DNA of 64,000 nucleotides from Burkholderia lata (lineage in GTDB: Bacteria; Pseudomonadota; Gammaproteobacteria; Burkholderiales; Burkholderiaceae). Made by a program: the position numbers and the translations under genes. The notes under the pieces are model-generated. The model worked only from the letters and a program-made list of their open reading frames with translations. It did no database searches and had not been told where the DNA came from. Where the stretch lies: positions 1,364,001-1,428,000 of the forward strand of contig NC_007511.1 of NCBI RefSeq assembly GCF_000012945.1. The letters are read 5' to 3'. Numbering within the stretch: the stretch's first letter is position 1; each line of letters opens with the position of its first letter. Below are positions 26,490 to 34,928 of the stretch, piece by piece.

Positions 26490-27704
26490 ATGCAGACGAA
26501 CCTGAAGATTGCGATCGTCGGCGCCGGAATCGGCGGCCTGACGCTCGCGCTCGCGTTGCGCGAGCACGGCATCGACGCGCAGCTCTACGAACAGACGGAG
26601 GTGTTGCGTGAAGTCGGCGCGGCCGTCGCGCTGTCGGCCAATGCGACGCGCTTCTACGAGCGCATGGGATTGCGGGCGGCCTTCGATGCGGTGTGCGCGG
26701 ATATCCCCGGGCTCGTCTATCGCGACGGCCGCAGCGGCGCGGTGATCGGCCATCATCGCGGCGATCCCGACTATCGCCGGCAATTCGGCGGCGCGTACTG
26801 GGGCGTGCATCGCGCGGATCTGCAGGCCTTGCTGTCGAAGGCGGTCGGCCTTGACTCCATCCATCTCGGCCATCGGCTGACCGATCTCGCGCAGCATCCC
26901 GATCGCGTCACGCTGTCGTTCGACAACGGTGTGCGCGTCGATGCCGATCTCGTGATCGGCGCGGACGGCGCGCGCTCGATCACGCGGCGCTGGATGCTCG
27001 GCTACGACGACGTGCTGTATTCGGGGTGTTCAGGGTTTCGCGGCGTGGTGCCGGCCGCACGGCTGAGCCTGTTGCCCGATCCCGAAACGCTGCAGTACTG
27101 GATCGGGCCGCACGGGCACCTGCTGCACTATCCGATCGGCGACAACGGCGACCAGAATTTCCTGCTGGTCGAGCGTCATCCGTCACCGTGGCCGTCGCGC
27201 GACTGGGTGATGCCGTCGGAAGAAGGCGAGCAACTGCGCGTGTTCAGGGACTGGCATCCGGCGGTGGTGCAGATGATCACCGCCGTGCCGATCAGCCAGC
27301 GCTGGGGGTTGTTCCACCGGCCGCCGCTCGGCCGCTGGAGCCGCGGGCGCGTGACGCTGATCGGCGACGCCGCGCATGCGCTGGTGCCGCACCACGGGCA
27401 GGGTGCGAACCAGTCGATCGAGGATGCGGTGGTGCTGGCTGCGCAGCTGACGCAGGCCGGGCCGGGCAACTGGCGCGAGGCGCAGGAAGCGTATGAGCGA
27501 CTGCGTCGCGGCCGTACGCGCAAGGTGCAGTACGCGTCGATCTCCGTGGCCGACGTGCTGCACCTGCCCGACGGGCCGGCCGCGCAGGCGCGCAATGCGC
27601 GTCTGGCCGAGCGCGACAGCGTGCTGCATCACCTGGACTGGATTCACGATTTCGACGCGCTGGCCGGGGAGCCGAGCGAGCGGCAGGGCGGCACGTGGCT
27701 TTGA
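26490..27704 (+). CDS. FAD-dependent aromatic hydroxylase (salicylate / 3-hydroxybenzoate 6-hydroxylase type)
   Basis: A 404-residue class A flavoprotein monooxygenase. The N-terminal dinucleotide fold is IAIVGAGIGGLTLALAL, with the DG motif in VIGADGARS near residue 160 and the GD motif in LIGDAAHALVPHHGQGANQ near 295. It uses NAD(P)H and O2 to hydroxylate a phenolic acid in the cytoplasm. The divergent PcpR/NodD-type LysR gene fits an inducible aromatic-degradation enzyme. A 12-bp-stem terminator follows. The exact substrate cannot be assigned. Confidence 0.88.
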   Translation: MQTNLKIAIVGAGIGGLTLALALREHGIDAQLYEQTEVLREVGAAVALSANATRFYERMGLRAAFDAVCADIPGLVYRDGRSGAVIGHHRGDPDYRRQFGGAYWGVHRADLQALLSKAVGLDSIHLGHRLTDLAQHPDRVTLSFDNGVRVDADLVIGADGARSITRRWMLGYDDVLYSGCSGFRGVVPAARLSLLPDPETLQYWIGPHGHLLHYPIGDNGDQNFLLVERHPSPWPSRDWVMPSEEGEQLRVFRDWHPAVVQMITAVPISQRWGLFHRPPLGRWSRGRVTLIGDAAHALVPHHGQGANQSIEDAVVLAAQLTQAGPGNWREAQEAYERLRRGRTRKVQYASISVADVLHLPDGPAAQARNARLAERDSVLHHLDWIHDFDALAGEPSERQGGTWL

Positions 27705-27721
27705 GCCCGCCGTCTCGAGCT

Positions 27722-27756
27722 CGCCATCCCGGCGCGGCAGGCGTGCCGGGATGGCG
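27722..27756 (+). terminator. Hairpin terminator after the FAD monooxygenase
   Basis: A perfect 12-bp stem CGCCATCCCGGC (27722-27733) with 27745-27756 and an 11-nt loop, 17 bases after the stop codon. No T run follows. Confidence 0.65.
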
Positions 27757-27814
27757 GGCGCAGGGCACGAGACTGATCGAGAGATGACGGCTCGCCGGTC
27801 ACCGGCCAGCCTGA

Positions 27815-27847
27815 CAAACAAAACGGGCGGGGCCGTGCCAGCCCGCC
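27815..27847 (-). terminator. Terminator of the secreted esterase gene
   Basis: On the minus strand a GGCGGG/CCCGCC stem (27842-27847 with 27826-27831) begins right after the esterase stop and is followed by a T-rich run (TTTTGTTTGT), a classical intrinsic terminator. Confidence 0.65.
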
Positions 27848-27848
27848 G

Positions 27849-28784
27849 TCACTTCACGCATTCGAGCGCGTACTTCAACCCCTGCCCGAGCAGCCCGCGC
27901 CATACGTCCCACGTATGCCCGCCGTCGACGATGCGCAGCTCGGCCGGGTTCTGCGCGCGGCGCAGGTGCGTGTACAGCACGCTCGATTCGGCCTGGATGG
28001 TCAGGTCGTCGTCGCCGGCCGCGATGAACATCGGGATTCGCCAACTGCGCGCGAAATAGCCGCGCATCAGCGCCGGGTAGTTGAGCTCGTGCCACACGCG
28101 CGGATCGAACTGCCGGTCGCCGAACACGCCGACGTAGCGCGCGGCGGAATTGAGCGGCGGCTCGTTCGCGTAGATCGCGGGGCTCAGCAGCATCGCGCCG
28201 CAGAACAGCCCGGGTTCGAGCAGCGAGAAGCGCAGCGCGCCGAAGCCGCCCATCGACACGCCGCCGATCGCACGGCCCGCGCGCTGGTTCGACACCGCGA
28301 AGTGCGCTTCGACTTCGGGCAGCAGGTCGTTGAGGAACGCGCTCTGCATCTTCTCCTTGCGGTCGACGTACCAGTCGGTGCCACCCTGCGGCATCACGAT
28401 CACGACCGGCGGAATCTCGTGGCGCTCGATCAGCGTATCGGCAGTGGCCTGCAGCCGGCCCTGCGTGACCCAGTCGTTCGCGTTGCCGGCGTTGCCGTGC
28501 AGCAGGTACATCACCGGGTAGCGCGCGCCTTCCGGGTTGTAGCCGGGCGGCAGGTACACCGTGTACGACCAGTCGCGCTTCAGCGATGCCGACCGGAACG
28601 TGCGCAGCACGACGCTGCTGCCCGGGTTGAGCGCGGGCTCCTGCGCGGCCGACGGCGTCGTCGCGGTCTGGACGGCGGGCGGCGGCGGCGCGGGCGGTGC
28701 CGCCGGTGCGGGCGGCGTGGCGCGGGCCGTGGCGATGGAGCCGGCGATCAGGGCGAGGGCGAACGGAAGGGCGAGTCGGCGCAT
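27849..28784 (-). CDS. Secreted esterase, PF00756 (esterase D / feruloyl-esterase-like) family
   Basis: A 311-residue protein with a Sec signal peptide (MRRLALPFALALIAGSIATA, cleavage near ARA) and then a Pro/Ala-rich linker of about 25 residues. The alpha/beta-hydrolase domain has the nucleophile motif GGVSMGGFGA and a C-terminal GGHTWDVWR bearing the catalytic histidine. Relatives hydrolyse acyl esters (feruloyl, mycolyl or siderophore esters). It is probably periplasmic or outer-surface. It lies 61 bp after the OpgC-like gene and may be read with it. Confidence 0.85.
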   Translation of the reverse strand: MRRLALPFALALIAGSIATARATPPAPAAPPAPPPPAVQTATTPSAAQEPALNPGSSVVLRTFRSASLKRDWSYTVYLPPGYNPEGARYPVMYLLHGNAGNANDWVTQGRLQATADTLIERHEIPPVVIVMPQGGTDWYVDRKEKMQSAFLNDLLPEVEAHFAVSNQRAGRAIGGVSMGGFGALRFSLLEPGLFCGAMLLSPAIYANEPPLNSAARYVGVFGDRQFDPRVWHELNYPALMRGYFARSWRIPMFIAAGDDDLTIQAESSVLYTHLRRAQNPAELRIVDGGHTWDVWRGLLGQGLKYALECVK

Positions 28785-28845
28785 GTCGAATCGTTTCAGG
28801 AGGAGCGCCGGCTATCGTAGCAGCGGCGCATGACGGCGCGGCGCG

Positions 28846-29943
28846 TCATCGCCGCGAACGGAACGTCAGCCGCGCGACGAGCGGCCCGTAGAGTTTGGCG
28901 ACGAGATACAGCAGGCCCATCGCGACGACGTCGGCGGTCAGGCCGAGCTTCACGTCGAGATAGCCTTCGGTCGCCTGGTAGAGCACCGAATCGACCGCGA
29001 GCGAGATGGCGGTACCCGCGACGAAGCACAGCAGCCCCTGCCGGCCGATCGTGCCGATCCACGGCATCGCGTGCGCAACCTTCTTCATCCAGCCGAGGTG
29101 GACGAGCTTGGCCGCGAGCCACGCGATCGCGAGGAAGTTCGCGAGCCGCAGCGCGCCGAGGTTCTGCTTGATCGACGGATCGGTCGGGAACGGCTCGATG
29201 CGCAGCCGGTAGTACGCGCCGGCCGCGACGATCGCGAGCGCCGCGGCCGTCAGCAGCCAGCCCTGCGGCTTCGGCGCGAGCGTCTGGTAGACGGGCTGGC
29301 AGCGCGCGATCACGCCGAGCACGAACAGGAACTGCCAAGCGAACGGATTGAAGTCCCAAGGCGCGCCTTCGACGGTCGGCAAAAAGCGCGCGACGTGCGG
29401 CGCCGCGAACCACAGCGACCCGCTGAACGCGAGCAGCAGCCACGGCTGCGTGCGTGCGAGCGGCAGCGTGAGCGGGACGAGCAGCGCGAAGAACGCGTAC
29501 ATCGGCAGCACCGACGCGAGGTACGGCTGGCGGCGGAACAGCAGGATGTCGCGCAGCGCGGCGAGCGGCTTGTGGAGCAGGCCGTCGAGATCGTTGGTCG
29601 GCATGTTCGGGCCGTCGATCGCGAACGCGTTCAGCGCGGCCGTGATCAGCAGCATCAGGCCGGCCGTCACGAGGAACGCGCGGTAGATCTCGAACGCGCG
29701 CCGGATGAAGCGCTGGCGCGCCGCGGCCTCGTCGTGCCGCTCGGCGAGCGAGTTGTACGCGATGGCGGTGGCGAAGCCGCCGAGGAACACGAAGACCTCG
29801 GCCGCGTCGCACAGCGCGTACGCGTGCAGCGTCACGCGCGACAGGATGCTGCCGCCGATGTGGTCGACGACGATGACGAGCAGCACGAGGCCGCGGAAGA
29901 AATCGAGCTCGGCGTAGCGGCCGGCCCGGGCCGGTGCGGTCAT
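28846..29943 (-). CDS. opgC: OpgC-family membrane protein (glucan succinyl/acyl transferase-like)
   Basis: A 365-residue polytopic inner-membrane protein of the OpgC_C (acyltransferase 3-related) family, which modifies periplasmic glucans with succinyl groups. It opens with the family pattern YAELDFFRGLVLLVIVVDHIGG and carries the FVFLGGFA segment. About ten hydrophobic helices are visible over the whole length. The ATG at 29943 has GGAGG 7 bases upstream; the longer frame to 29994 is Pro/Arg-rich. No opgGH genes lie nearby, so its partner system must be elsewhere. Confidence 0.85.
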   Translation of the reverse strand: MTAPARAGRYAELDFFRGLVLLVIVVDHIGGSILSRVTLHAYALCDAAEVFVFLGGFATAIAYNSLAERHDEAAARQRFIRRAFEIYRAFLVTAGLMLLITAALNAFAIDGPNMPTNDLDGLLHKPLAALRDILLFRRQPYLASVLPMYAFFALLVPLTLPLARTQPWLLLAFSGSLWFAAPHVARFLPTVEGAPWDFNPFAWQFLFVLGVIARCQPVYQTLAPKPQGWLLTAAALAIVAAGAYYRLRIEPFPTDPSIKQNLGALRLANFLAIAWLAAKLVHLGWMKKVAHAMPWIGTIGRQGLLCFVAGTAISLAVDSVLYQATEGYLDVKLGLTADVVAMGLLYLVAKLYGPLVARLTFRSRR

Positions 29944-30325
29944 CGGACCGCCTCCCGGCGCGGGTGGCGGGCGCGGCCGGCATGCGCCGCGCATGAATCG
30001 GGGTGAAGCATGACTTCGTGAAGAAATGACGAACGGATGCGCATTGTGCCACCGATGTGGCGCACACCGGGTTTACGCGGATGGTCGTCCGTCCTGCCGC
30101 TGCCGATAAGCCGGGTCAGGCAGTCTGCGCAACGAGGCAGTTGGACGAGCGCAACGGTTTGCGCAGGGTTCACTTACCCCGATGGACGGACGGTTTGCGA
30201 CGTGACACCATTTTGACCTCACGCGGCCGCACACCGCGTCGTCCGCCCTGCGGGCCACACATACAACAGACCAAACATTCGCCGGGCGCTCGACCATGCC
30301 CGGCCCCCGGCTCCGGAGATCCGTC
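29944..30325. promoter_or_regulatory. Divergent control region of opgC-like and porin genes
   Basis: 382 bp without a gene. It contains an 8-bp inverted repeat CTGCGCAA (30125-30132) with TTGCGCAG (30159-30166), and the porin leader with GGAG about 10 bases before its ATG. No clear consensus promoter was identified. Confidence 0.4.
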
Positions 30326-31480
30326 ATGAAGAAGCACGTCATTTTTACCGCCGCGCTGGCCGCTTTCGCCGCGCCGGTCTTCGCCCAGAACAGCGTGACG
30401 CTGTACGGTGTGATCGACGAAGGCTTCAATTACACGAACAACGTGAACGTCAACGGGGTCGGAAAATCGAATTACCAGCTCGCGAGCGGCTATGCGCAGG
30501 GCAGCCGCTGGGGCCTGAAGGGCAGCGAGGATCTCGGCGGCGGGCTGAAGGCGATCTTCACGCTGGAAAACGGTTTTGACGTGAACAACGGCCGGCTCGG
30601 CCAGGGCGGCCGCATGTTCGGCCGCCAGGCGTTCGTCGGGCTGAGCGCGCCGCGCTTCGGCACGCTGACCTTCGGCCGTCAATACGACTCGGTCGTCGAC
30701 TATCTCGCGCCGCTCACCGCCAACGGCAACTGGGGCGGCACGCTGTTCTCGCACCCGTTCGACAACGACAACACGGACAACTCGTTCCGCGTCAACAACA
30801 CGGTCAAGTATGCGAGCGCCGACTGGAACGGCCTGACGTTCGGCGGCACGTACAGCTTCAGCAACAGCACCGGCTTCTCGAACAACCGTCAGTACAGCCT
30901 CGGCGCGCAGTACTCGCTGGCCGGGCTGCAGGTTGCGGCTGCGTACCTGCAGGCGAACAACCCGGGTGTCGGCAGCGCGGGCGCGATCTCGGCGGATGAC
31001 GCGAACTTCGTCGCCGACCGCCTGCGGATCTTCGGCGGCGGCATCAACTACACGTTCGGCCCGGCCACGGTCGGCTTCGTCTACACGAAGACGGACGTGA
31101 AGAACCCGGTGTCGACCGTTTACCTGCCGGCTTCGACGTTCGCCGGCCTCGGGCTGACCGCGACGAAGTTCCAGAACTTCGAAATCAACGGCAAGTACCA
31201 GCTCACGCCCGATTTCTATCTCGGCGCGCAGTACGTGTACACGGACGGCAAATACGATGCCGCGGCCGGCTCGTTCAAGCCGAAATACCACACGGTTGGC
31301 CTGATGGCCGACTACAGCCTGTCGAAGCGCACCGACGTGTACCTGCAGGGCGCATGGCAGAAGGTGGCAGGCGACAAGACCGGCACGGCGGCCGACGGCG
31401 GCTACGTGGTCGGCACGGACGGCCCGTCGGCGTCGTCGAACCAGTTCGCGGTGCGTGCCGCGATTCGCCACAAGTTCTAA
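30326..31480 (+). CDS. Outer-membrane porin, Gram-negative (OmpC/Burkholderia) type
   Basis: A 384-residue trimeric beta-barrel porin. The signal peptide MKKHVIFTAALAAFAAPVFA is followed by QNSVTLYGVIDEGFNYTNN, the standard mature start of Burkholderia porins. The L3 region has RQAFVGLSAPRFGTLTFGRQYD and the chain ends in the C-terminal phenylalanine (AIRHKF) needed by the BAM complex. It forms a diffusion pore for small hydrophilic solutes. The ATG at 30326 gives a clean signal peptide. Confidence 0.96.
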   Translation: MKKHVIFTAALAAFAAPVFAQNSVTLYGVIDEGFNYTNNVNVNGVGKSNYQLASGYAQGSRWGLKGSEDLGGGLKAIFTLENGFDVNNGRLGQGGRMFGRQAFVGLSAPRFGTLTFGRQYDSVVDYLAPLTANGNWGGTLFSHPFDNDNTDNSFRVNNTVKYASADWNGLTFGGTYSFSNSTGFSNNRQYSLGAQYSLAGLQVAAAYLQANNPGVGSAGAISADDANFVADRLRIFGGGINYTFGPATVGFVYTKTDVKNPVSTVYLPASTFAGLGLTATKFQNFEINGKYQLTPDFYLGAQYVYTDGKYDAAAGSFKPKYHTVGLMADYSLSKRTDVYLQGAWQKVAGDKTGTAADGGYVVGTDGPSASSNQFAVRAAIRHKF

Positions 31481-31525
31481 GGTGCTGAGCGGGCGGTGCC
31501 GGGGCGAGTGCGCCGGCGCCTGCCG

Positions 31526-32437
31526 TCAATCCGCGCGGGGCGTGGCGCCGAGCGTTTCCGCGAGCCAGTCGACGAAGATCCGCACGCGCGGCGCGAGATG
31601 CCGGCCGGTCGGAAACACCACCGACACGGGCAGCGGCTCGGCATTCCACTCCGGCAGCACCTCGACCAGCGAGCCGTCGGCGAGCAGCGGCCCGAGCCCT
31701 TCGCGCGGTGCCTGGATCAGCCCGAGGCCCGCAAGACAGCACGCGAGATACGCCTGCGAGCTGTTGACCGACACGACGCTGCGCATCTTGACCGCGTGCA
31801 GCTGGCCCGAATCCATATCCGCATATTCCCAGTCCAGCTCGCGGCCCGTGCGGCTCGAGAAATAGCCGACCGCGACGTGGTCCGGCAGCTCGTCCGGCGA
31901 GCGGGGCGTGCCGTGCCGTTCGAGATACGCGGGCGCCGCGCAGTTGATCTGCGCCAGTTCGCCGATGCGCCGCGCGACCAGCGACGTATCGGACATCGCG
32001 CCGACCCGCACCGCGCAGTCGATGCCGTCGGCGACGAGGTCGACGAAGCGGTCGGTCGTGCCGATCACGACGCGCAGGTCGGGGTAGCGCGCGTGGAAAC
32101 CCGGTAGCGCCGGAATCACCTGGTTCAGCGCGAAGCGCTCGGGCAGGTCGACGCGGATCGCGCCGCGCGGCGTCGTGCCGGCGTCCTCGAACAGCGTTTC
32201 CGCATCGTCCAGATCGGCCAGCAACCGCATGCACCGCTCGTAATAGGTCGCGCCTTCGGCCGTCAGCGCGACGCGCCGCGTCGTGCGCTGCAGCAGGCGG
32301 ACCTTCAGGTGCTTTTCCAGATACTGGACGGCGTTGCTGACCGTCGGGCGCGGCAGTTGCAGTTGCTCGGCCGCTTTCGTGAAGCTGCCGAGATGGGCGA
32401 CGCGCGCGAAGATGCGCATTGCTTGCAGATGATCCAT
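31526..32437 (-). CDS. LysR-family transcriptional regulator
   Basis: A 303-residue LysR regulator (CrgA/PecT-like subgroup) starting MDHLQAMRIFARVAHLGSFT, with the helix-turn-helix at residues 18-40 and the typical RTTRRVALTAEG. It ends convergently with the porin and is divergent from the aldo/keto reductase at 32577 (139-bp gap), which is its likely target. This subgroup usually regulates nearby oxidoreductases in response to electrophilic or quinone compounds. Confidence 0.93.
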   Translation of the reverse strand: MDHLQAMRIFARVAHLGSFTKAAEQLQLPRPTVSNAVQYLEKHLKVRLLQRTTRRVALTAEGATYYERCMRLLADLDDAETLFEDAGTTPRGAIRVDLPERFALNQVIPALPGFHARYPDLRVVIGTTDRFVDLVADGIDCAVRVGAMSDTSLVARRIGELAQINCAAPAYLERHGTPRSPDELPDHVAVGYFSSRTGRELDWEYADMDSGQLHAVKMRSVVSVNSSQAYLACCLAGLGLIQAPREGLGPLLADGSLVEVLPEWNAEPLPVSVVFPTGRHLAPRVRIFVDWLAETLGATPRAD

Positions 32438-32576
32438 GCGGGGCGGGTGCGTGGGTGGGGGGAGCAGGCTCCATTGTTAATCAGCGTCGAATGGTTTGGT
32501 TGAGTGTTTCGCGTTTATCGCGTGTCGCGATGCGTCCAGAATCCGGCCTGTTCATTCATCACTCAAGGAAACGGAC

Positions 32577-33593
32577 ATGGAAACGCGTGAACTGGGCCGG
32601 ACGGGCCCGCGGGTGTCGGCCATCGCGCTCGGCTGCATGGGGATGTCGGACTTCTACGGGCCGGCCGACCGCGACGAAAGCATCGCGACGCTGCACACGG
32701 CACTCGACCACGGCATCACGATGCTCGACACCGGCGATTTCTACGGGATGGGCGACAACGAGATGCTGATCCGCGATGCGCTGCGCGGCCGGGCGCGCGA
32801 CCAGGTGCTGATCAGCGTGAAATTCGGTGCGCTGCGCGATCCGTCCGGCGGGTTTGCCGGCTACGACGCGCGGCCGGTGGCGATCCGCAACTTCGTCGCG
32901 TACTCGCTGAAACGGCTCGGCACCGACTACATCGACATCTACCGGCCGGCGCGCGTCGATCCGGCGGTGCCGATCGAGGAGACGATCGGTGCGATCGCCG
33001 ATCTCGTGAAGGCCGGGTACGTACGCCACATCGGCCTGTCGGAGGCCGGCGTCGACACGATCCGCCGCGCGGCGGCCGTCGCGCCGATTTCCGACCTGCA
33101 GATCGAATATTCGCTGCTGTCGCGCGGCATCGAGGCCGGGATCCTGCCTGCGTGCCGCGAACTCGGGATTGGCGTGACGGCCTACGGCGTGCTGTCGCGC
33201 GGGCTGCTGGGCGGACGCTGGAGCGCGGCGCGGGAAGGTGAGCGCGATTTTCGCGGGGCGAGCCCGCGTTTCCAGGGCGAGAACCTCGCGCACAACCTCG
33301 CGCTCGTCGACGCGCTGCGTGCCATCGCCGACGAGAAGGGCAGCAATCCGGCGCAGGTCGCGATCGCGTGGGCGTTGTCGCGCGGCGGCGATATCGTGCC
33401 GCTGATCGGCGCGCGCAAGCGCACGCAGCTTCAGGACGCGCTGCAAGCGGCGGAGATGCAACTAACGGTCAATGACATCGCTCGCATCGAAGCGGCGGTT
33501 CCCGCCGGGGCGGCTGCCGGTGAGCGTTATCCGGCCGCACAGATGGCGCACCTCGATAGCGAGCAGGGACAGGGGGTATCTCACGGGGACTGA
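32577..33593 (+). CDS. Aldo/keto reductase with substituted catalytic histidine
   Basis: A 338-residue AKR-fold protein with Asp51, Tyr56 and Lys82 of the catalytic tetrad in place (DTGDFYG, SVKFG). At the fourth position, where most relatives have YQHRVD, the sequence reads YRPARVD, so the histidine is Ala125. The barrel then continues normally ([19 protein letters not shown], and GARKRTQ for NADPH phosphate binding). The ATG has AAGGA 7 bases upstream. It is divergent from a LysR gene. Loss of His may alter proton relay or pH range rather than abolish activity. Confidence 0.9.
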   Translation: METRELGRTGPRVSAIALGCMGMSDFYGPADRDESIATLHTALDHGITMLDTGDFYGMGDNEMLIRDALRGRARDQVLISVKFGALRDPSGGFAGYDARPVAIRNFVAYSLKRLGTDYIDIYRPARVDPAVPIEETIGAIADLVKAGYVRHIGLSEAGVDTIRRAAAVAPISDLQIEYSLLSRGIEAGILPACRELGIGVTAYGVLSRGLLGGRWSAAREGERDFRGASPRFQGENLAHNLALVDALRAIADEKGSNPAQVAIAWALSRGGDIVPLIGARKRTQLQDALQAAEMQLTVNDIARIEAAVPAGAAAGERYPAAQMAHLDSEQGQGVSHGD

Positions 33594-33746
33594 TCGGGTT
33601 GGATCGGTTTTTGTGTCGGAGCAGGCCCTGTATTCGGCTCGAATCCGGGGCCCGGGGCGGGGTTCGGTAACCCGGATGGCAGTGCGTGGCCGGCGCCGCC
33701 CGGGTTGACACCGGCGGCGCGTGTTTCGCCGGCTCAGACGCGACGG

Positions 33747-33956
33747 CACATCGGCACATTGGCACACCCGGCGCATCGGCACATCGGCACATTGGCACAT
33801 TGGCACACCCGGCACACCCGGCACACCCGGCACACCGGGCACACCGGGCACACCGGGCACACCGGGCACACCGGGCACACCGGGCACACCGGGCACACCG
33901 GGCACACCGGGCACACCGGGCACACCGGGCACACCGGGCACACCGGGCACACCGAC
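33747..33956. repeat. Tandem repeat array: imperfect 8-9-mers then 16 nonamers
   Basis: The array begins with imperfect CACATCGG/CACATTGG/CACACCCGG units (33747-33803). It continues as three CACACCCGG copies (33804-33830) and thirteen exact CACACCGGG copies (33831-33947), then a partial copy. The unit length of 9 keeps frames open on both strands, producing paper ORFs (His-Thr-Gly, Pro-Gly-Thr, Pro-Gly-Val). The plus-strand frame encoding (HTG)n runs uninterrupted into the TauE gene. The near-identity of the copies indicates recent slippage, so copy number should vary between strains. Confidence 0.95.
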
Positions 33957-34082
33957 ACCCCGACACAATCACGCCGCCGCCCCGTCCGGCAAGCCCTAGC
34001 CAGCCTCAGGCAAAGCCAGATGGCGGGCGGCGCGATCGAGGTTCACCATCGGCGCCGTACTCAACCGGACGGAACGCCTTTC

Positions 34083-34823
34083 ATGCACATTCATACGCTG
34101 ACGATCATCGCGGTGGTTTTCCTGCTGGCCGGCACGGTCAAGGGGATGATCGGGCTCGGGCTGCCGACGATCGCGATGGGGCTGCTGACGCTCGCGATGC
34201 CGCCGTCGGCCGCCGCGAGCCTGCTGCTCGTGCCGTCGTTCATCACCAACGTGTGGCAGTTGTGGCTCGGTCCGTCGTTCGGGCCGTTGCTGCGCCGGCT
34301 GTGGCCGCTGCTCGCCGGCCTGACGATCGGCACGCTGACGGGCGGGCTGCCCGCGCTCGCGGCCGGCAGCACCTGGACGCATGCGGCGCTCGGCGTGGTG
34401 CTGATCCTCTACGGGCTGTGGGGGCTGGCCGCCGCACGTCTGCCCGCACCGGGTCGCCATGAAAAATGGCTGTCGGCCGTGGTCGGCTACCTGACGGGTG
34501 TCGTGACGGCCGCGACCGGCGTGTTCGTCGTGCCGGCCGTCCCGTACCTGCAGGCGCTGCGGCTGTCGAAGGATGACCTGATCCAGGCGCTCGGGCTGTC
34601 GTTCACCGCATCGACGATCGTGCTCGGCCTGCAGTTGCGCGTGACGGGCGCGCTGGAGACGGTCGATCTCGGCGTGTCGGCGCTCGCGCTCGTGCCGGCG
34701 CTGGCAGGCATGGCCGGCGGCCAATATGCGCGGCGCGTGATGAGCGAGAAGGCCTTCAAGCGCTGCTTCTTCGTCGGGCTGATCGCGCTCGGCGCGTATA
34801 TGGCGGTTTCGGGTTGGCTGTAA
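34083..34823 (+). CDS. TauE/SafE-family sulfite/anion exporter
   Basis: A 246-residue membrane protein of the TauE/SafE (TSUP) family, exporting sulfite, sulfoacetate or related organic anions. Eight hydrophobic helices are visible. The first repeat contains TVKGMIGLGLPTIAMGLLT and the second half GYLTGVVTAATGVFVVPAVPYLQ, the two inverted-repeat motifs of the family. The ATG at 34083 with GGACGGA upstream starts directly at the first helix. The same frame is open upstream through the tandem repeat, so an N-terminally extended (HTG)n form is possible but unlikely. Confidence 0.88.
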   Translation: MHIHTLTIIAVVFLLAGTVKGMIGLGLPTIAMGLLTLAMPPSAAASLLLVPSFITNVWQLWLGPSFGPLLRRLWPLLAGLTIGTLTGGLPALAAGSTWTHAALGVVLILYGLWGLAAARLPAPGRHEKWLSAVVGYLTGVVTAATGVFVVPAVPYLQALRLSKDDLIQALGLSFTASTIVLGLQLRVTGALETVDLGVSALALVPALAGMAGGQYARRVMSEKAFKRCFFVGLIALGAYMAVSGWL

Positions 34824-34863
34824 GCGGGCCTCGCCGACGAGTTCGATGCCCGCTGTCCGTGAT

Positions 34864-34903
34864 GCTCCCGACGCCGGTTTCGACAACAACCGGCCTCGGG
34901 AGC
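34864..34903. terminator. Bidirectional hairpin between convergent genes
   Basis: A 16-bp stem with a single C/C mismatch (34864-34879 with 34888-34903; arms GCTCCCGA and GCCGGTT) and an 8-nt loop, between the TauE gene and the convergent lipoprotein gene. Confidence 0.8.
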
Positions 34904-34928
34904 GTTCACTAGGCGAGGGTCACACCGC

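Noticed and set aside
33462..33968. Minus-strand frame encoding a collagen-like Pro-Gly-Val repeat
   Set aside because: It arises only because the 9-bp tandem repeat has no stops; no Shine-Dalgarno or plausible start, and it overlaps the aldo/keto reductase end.
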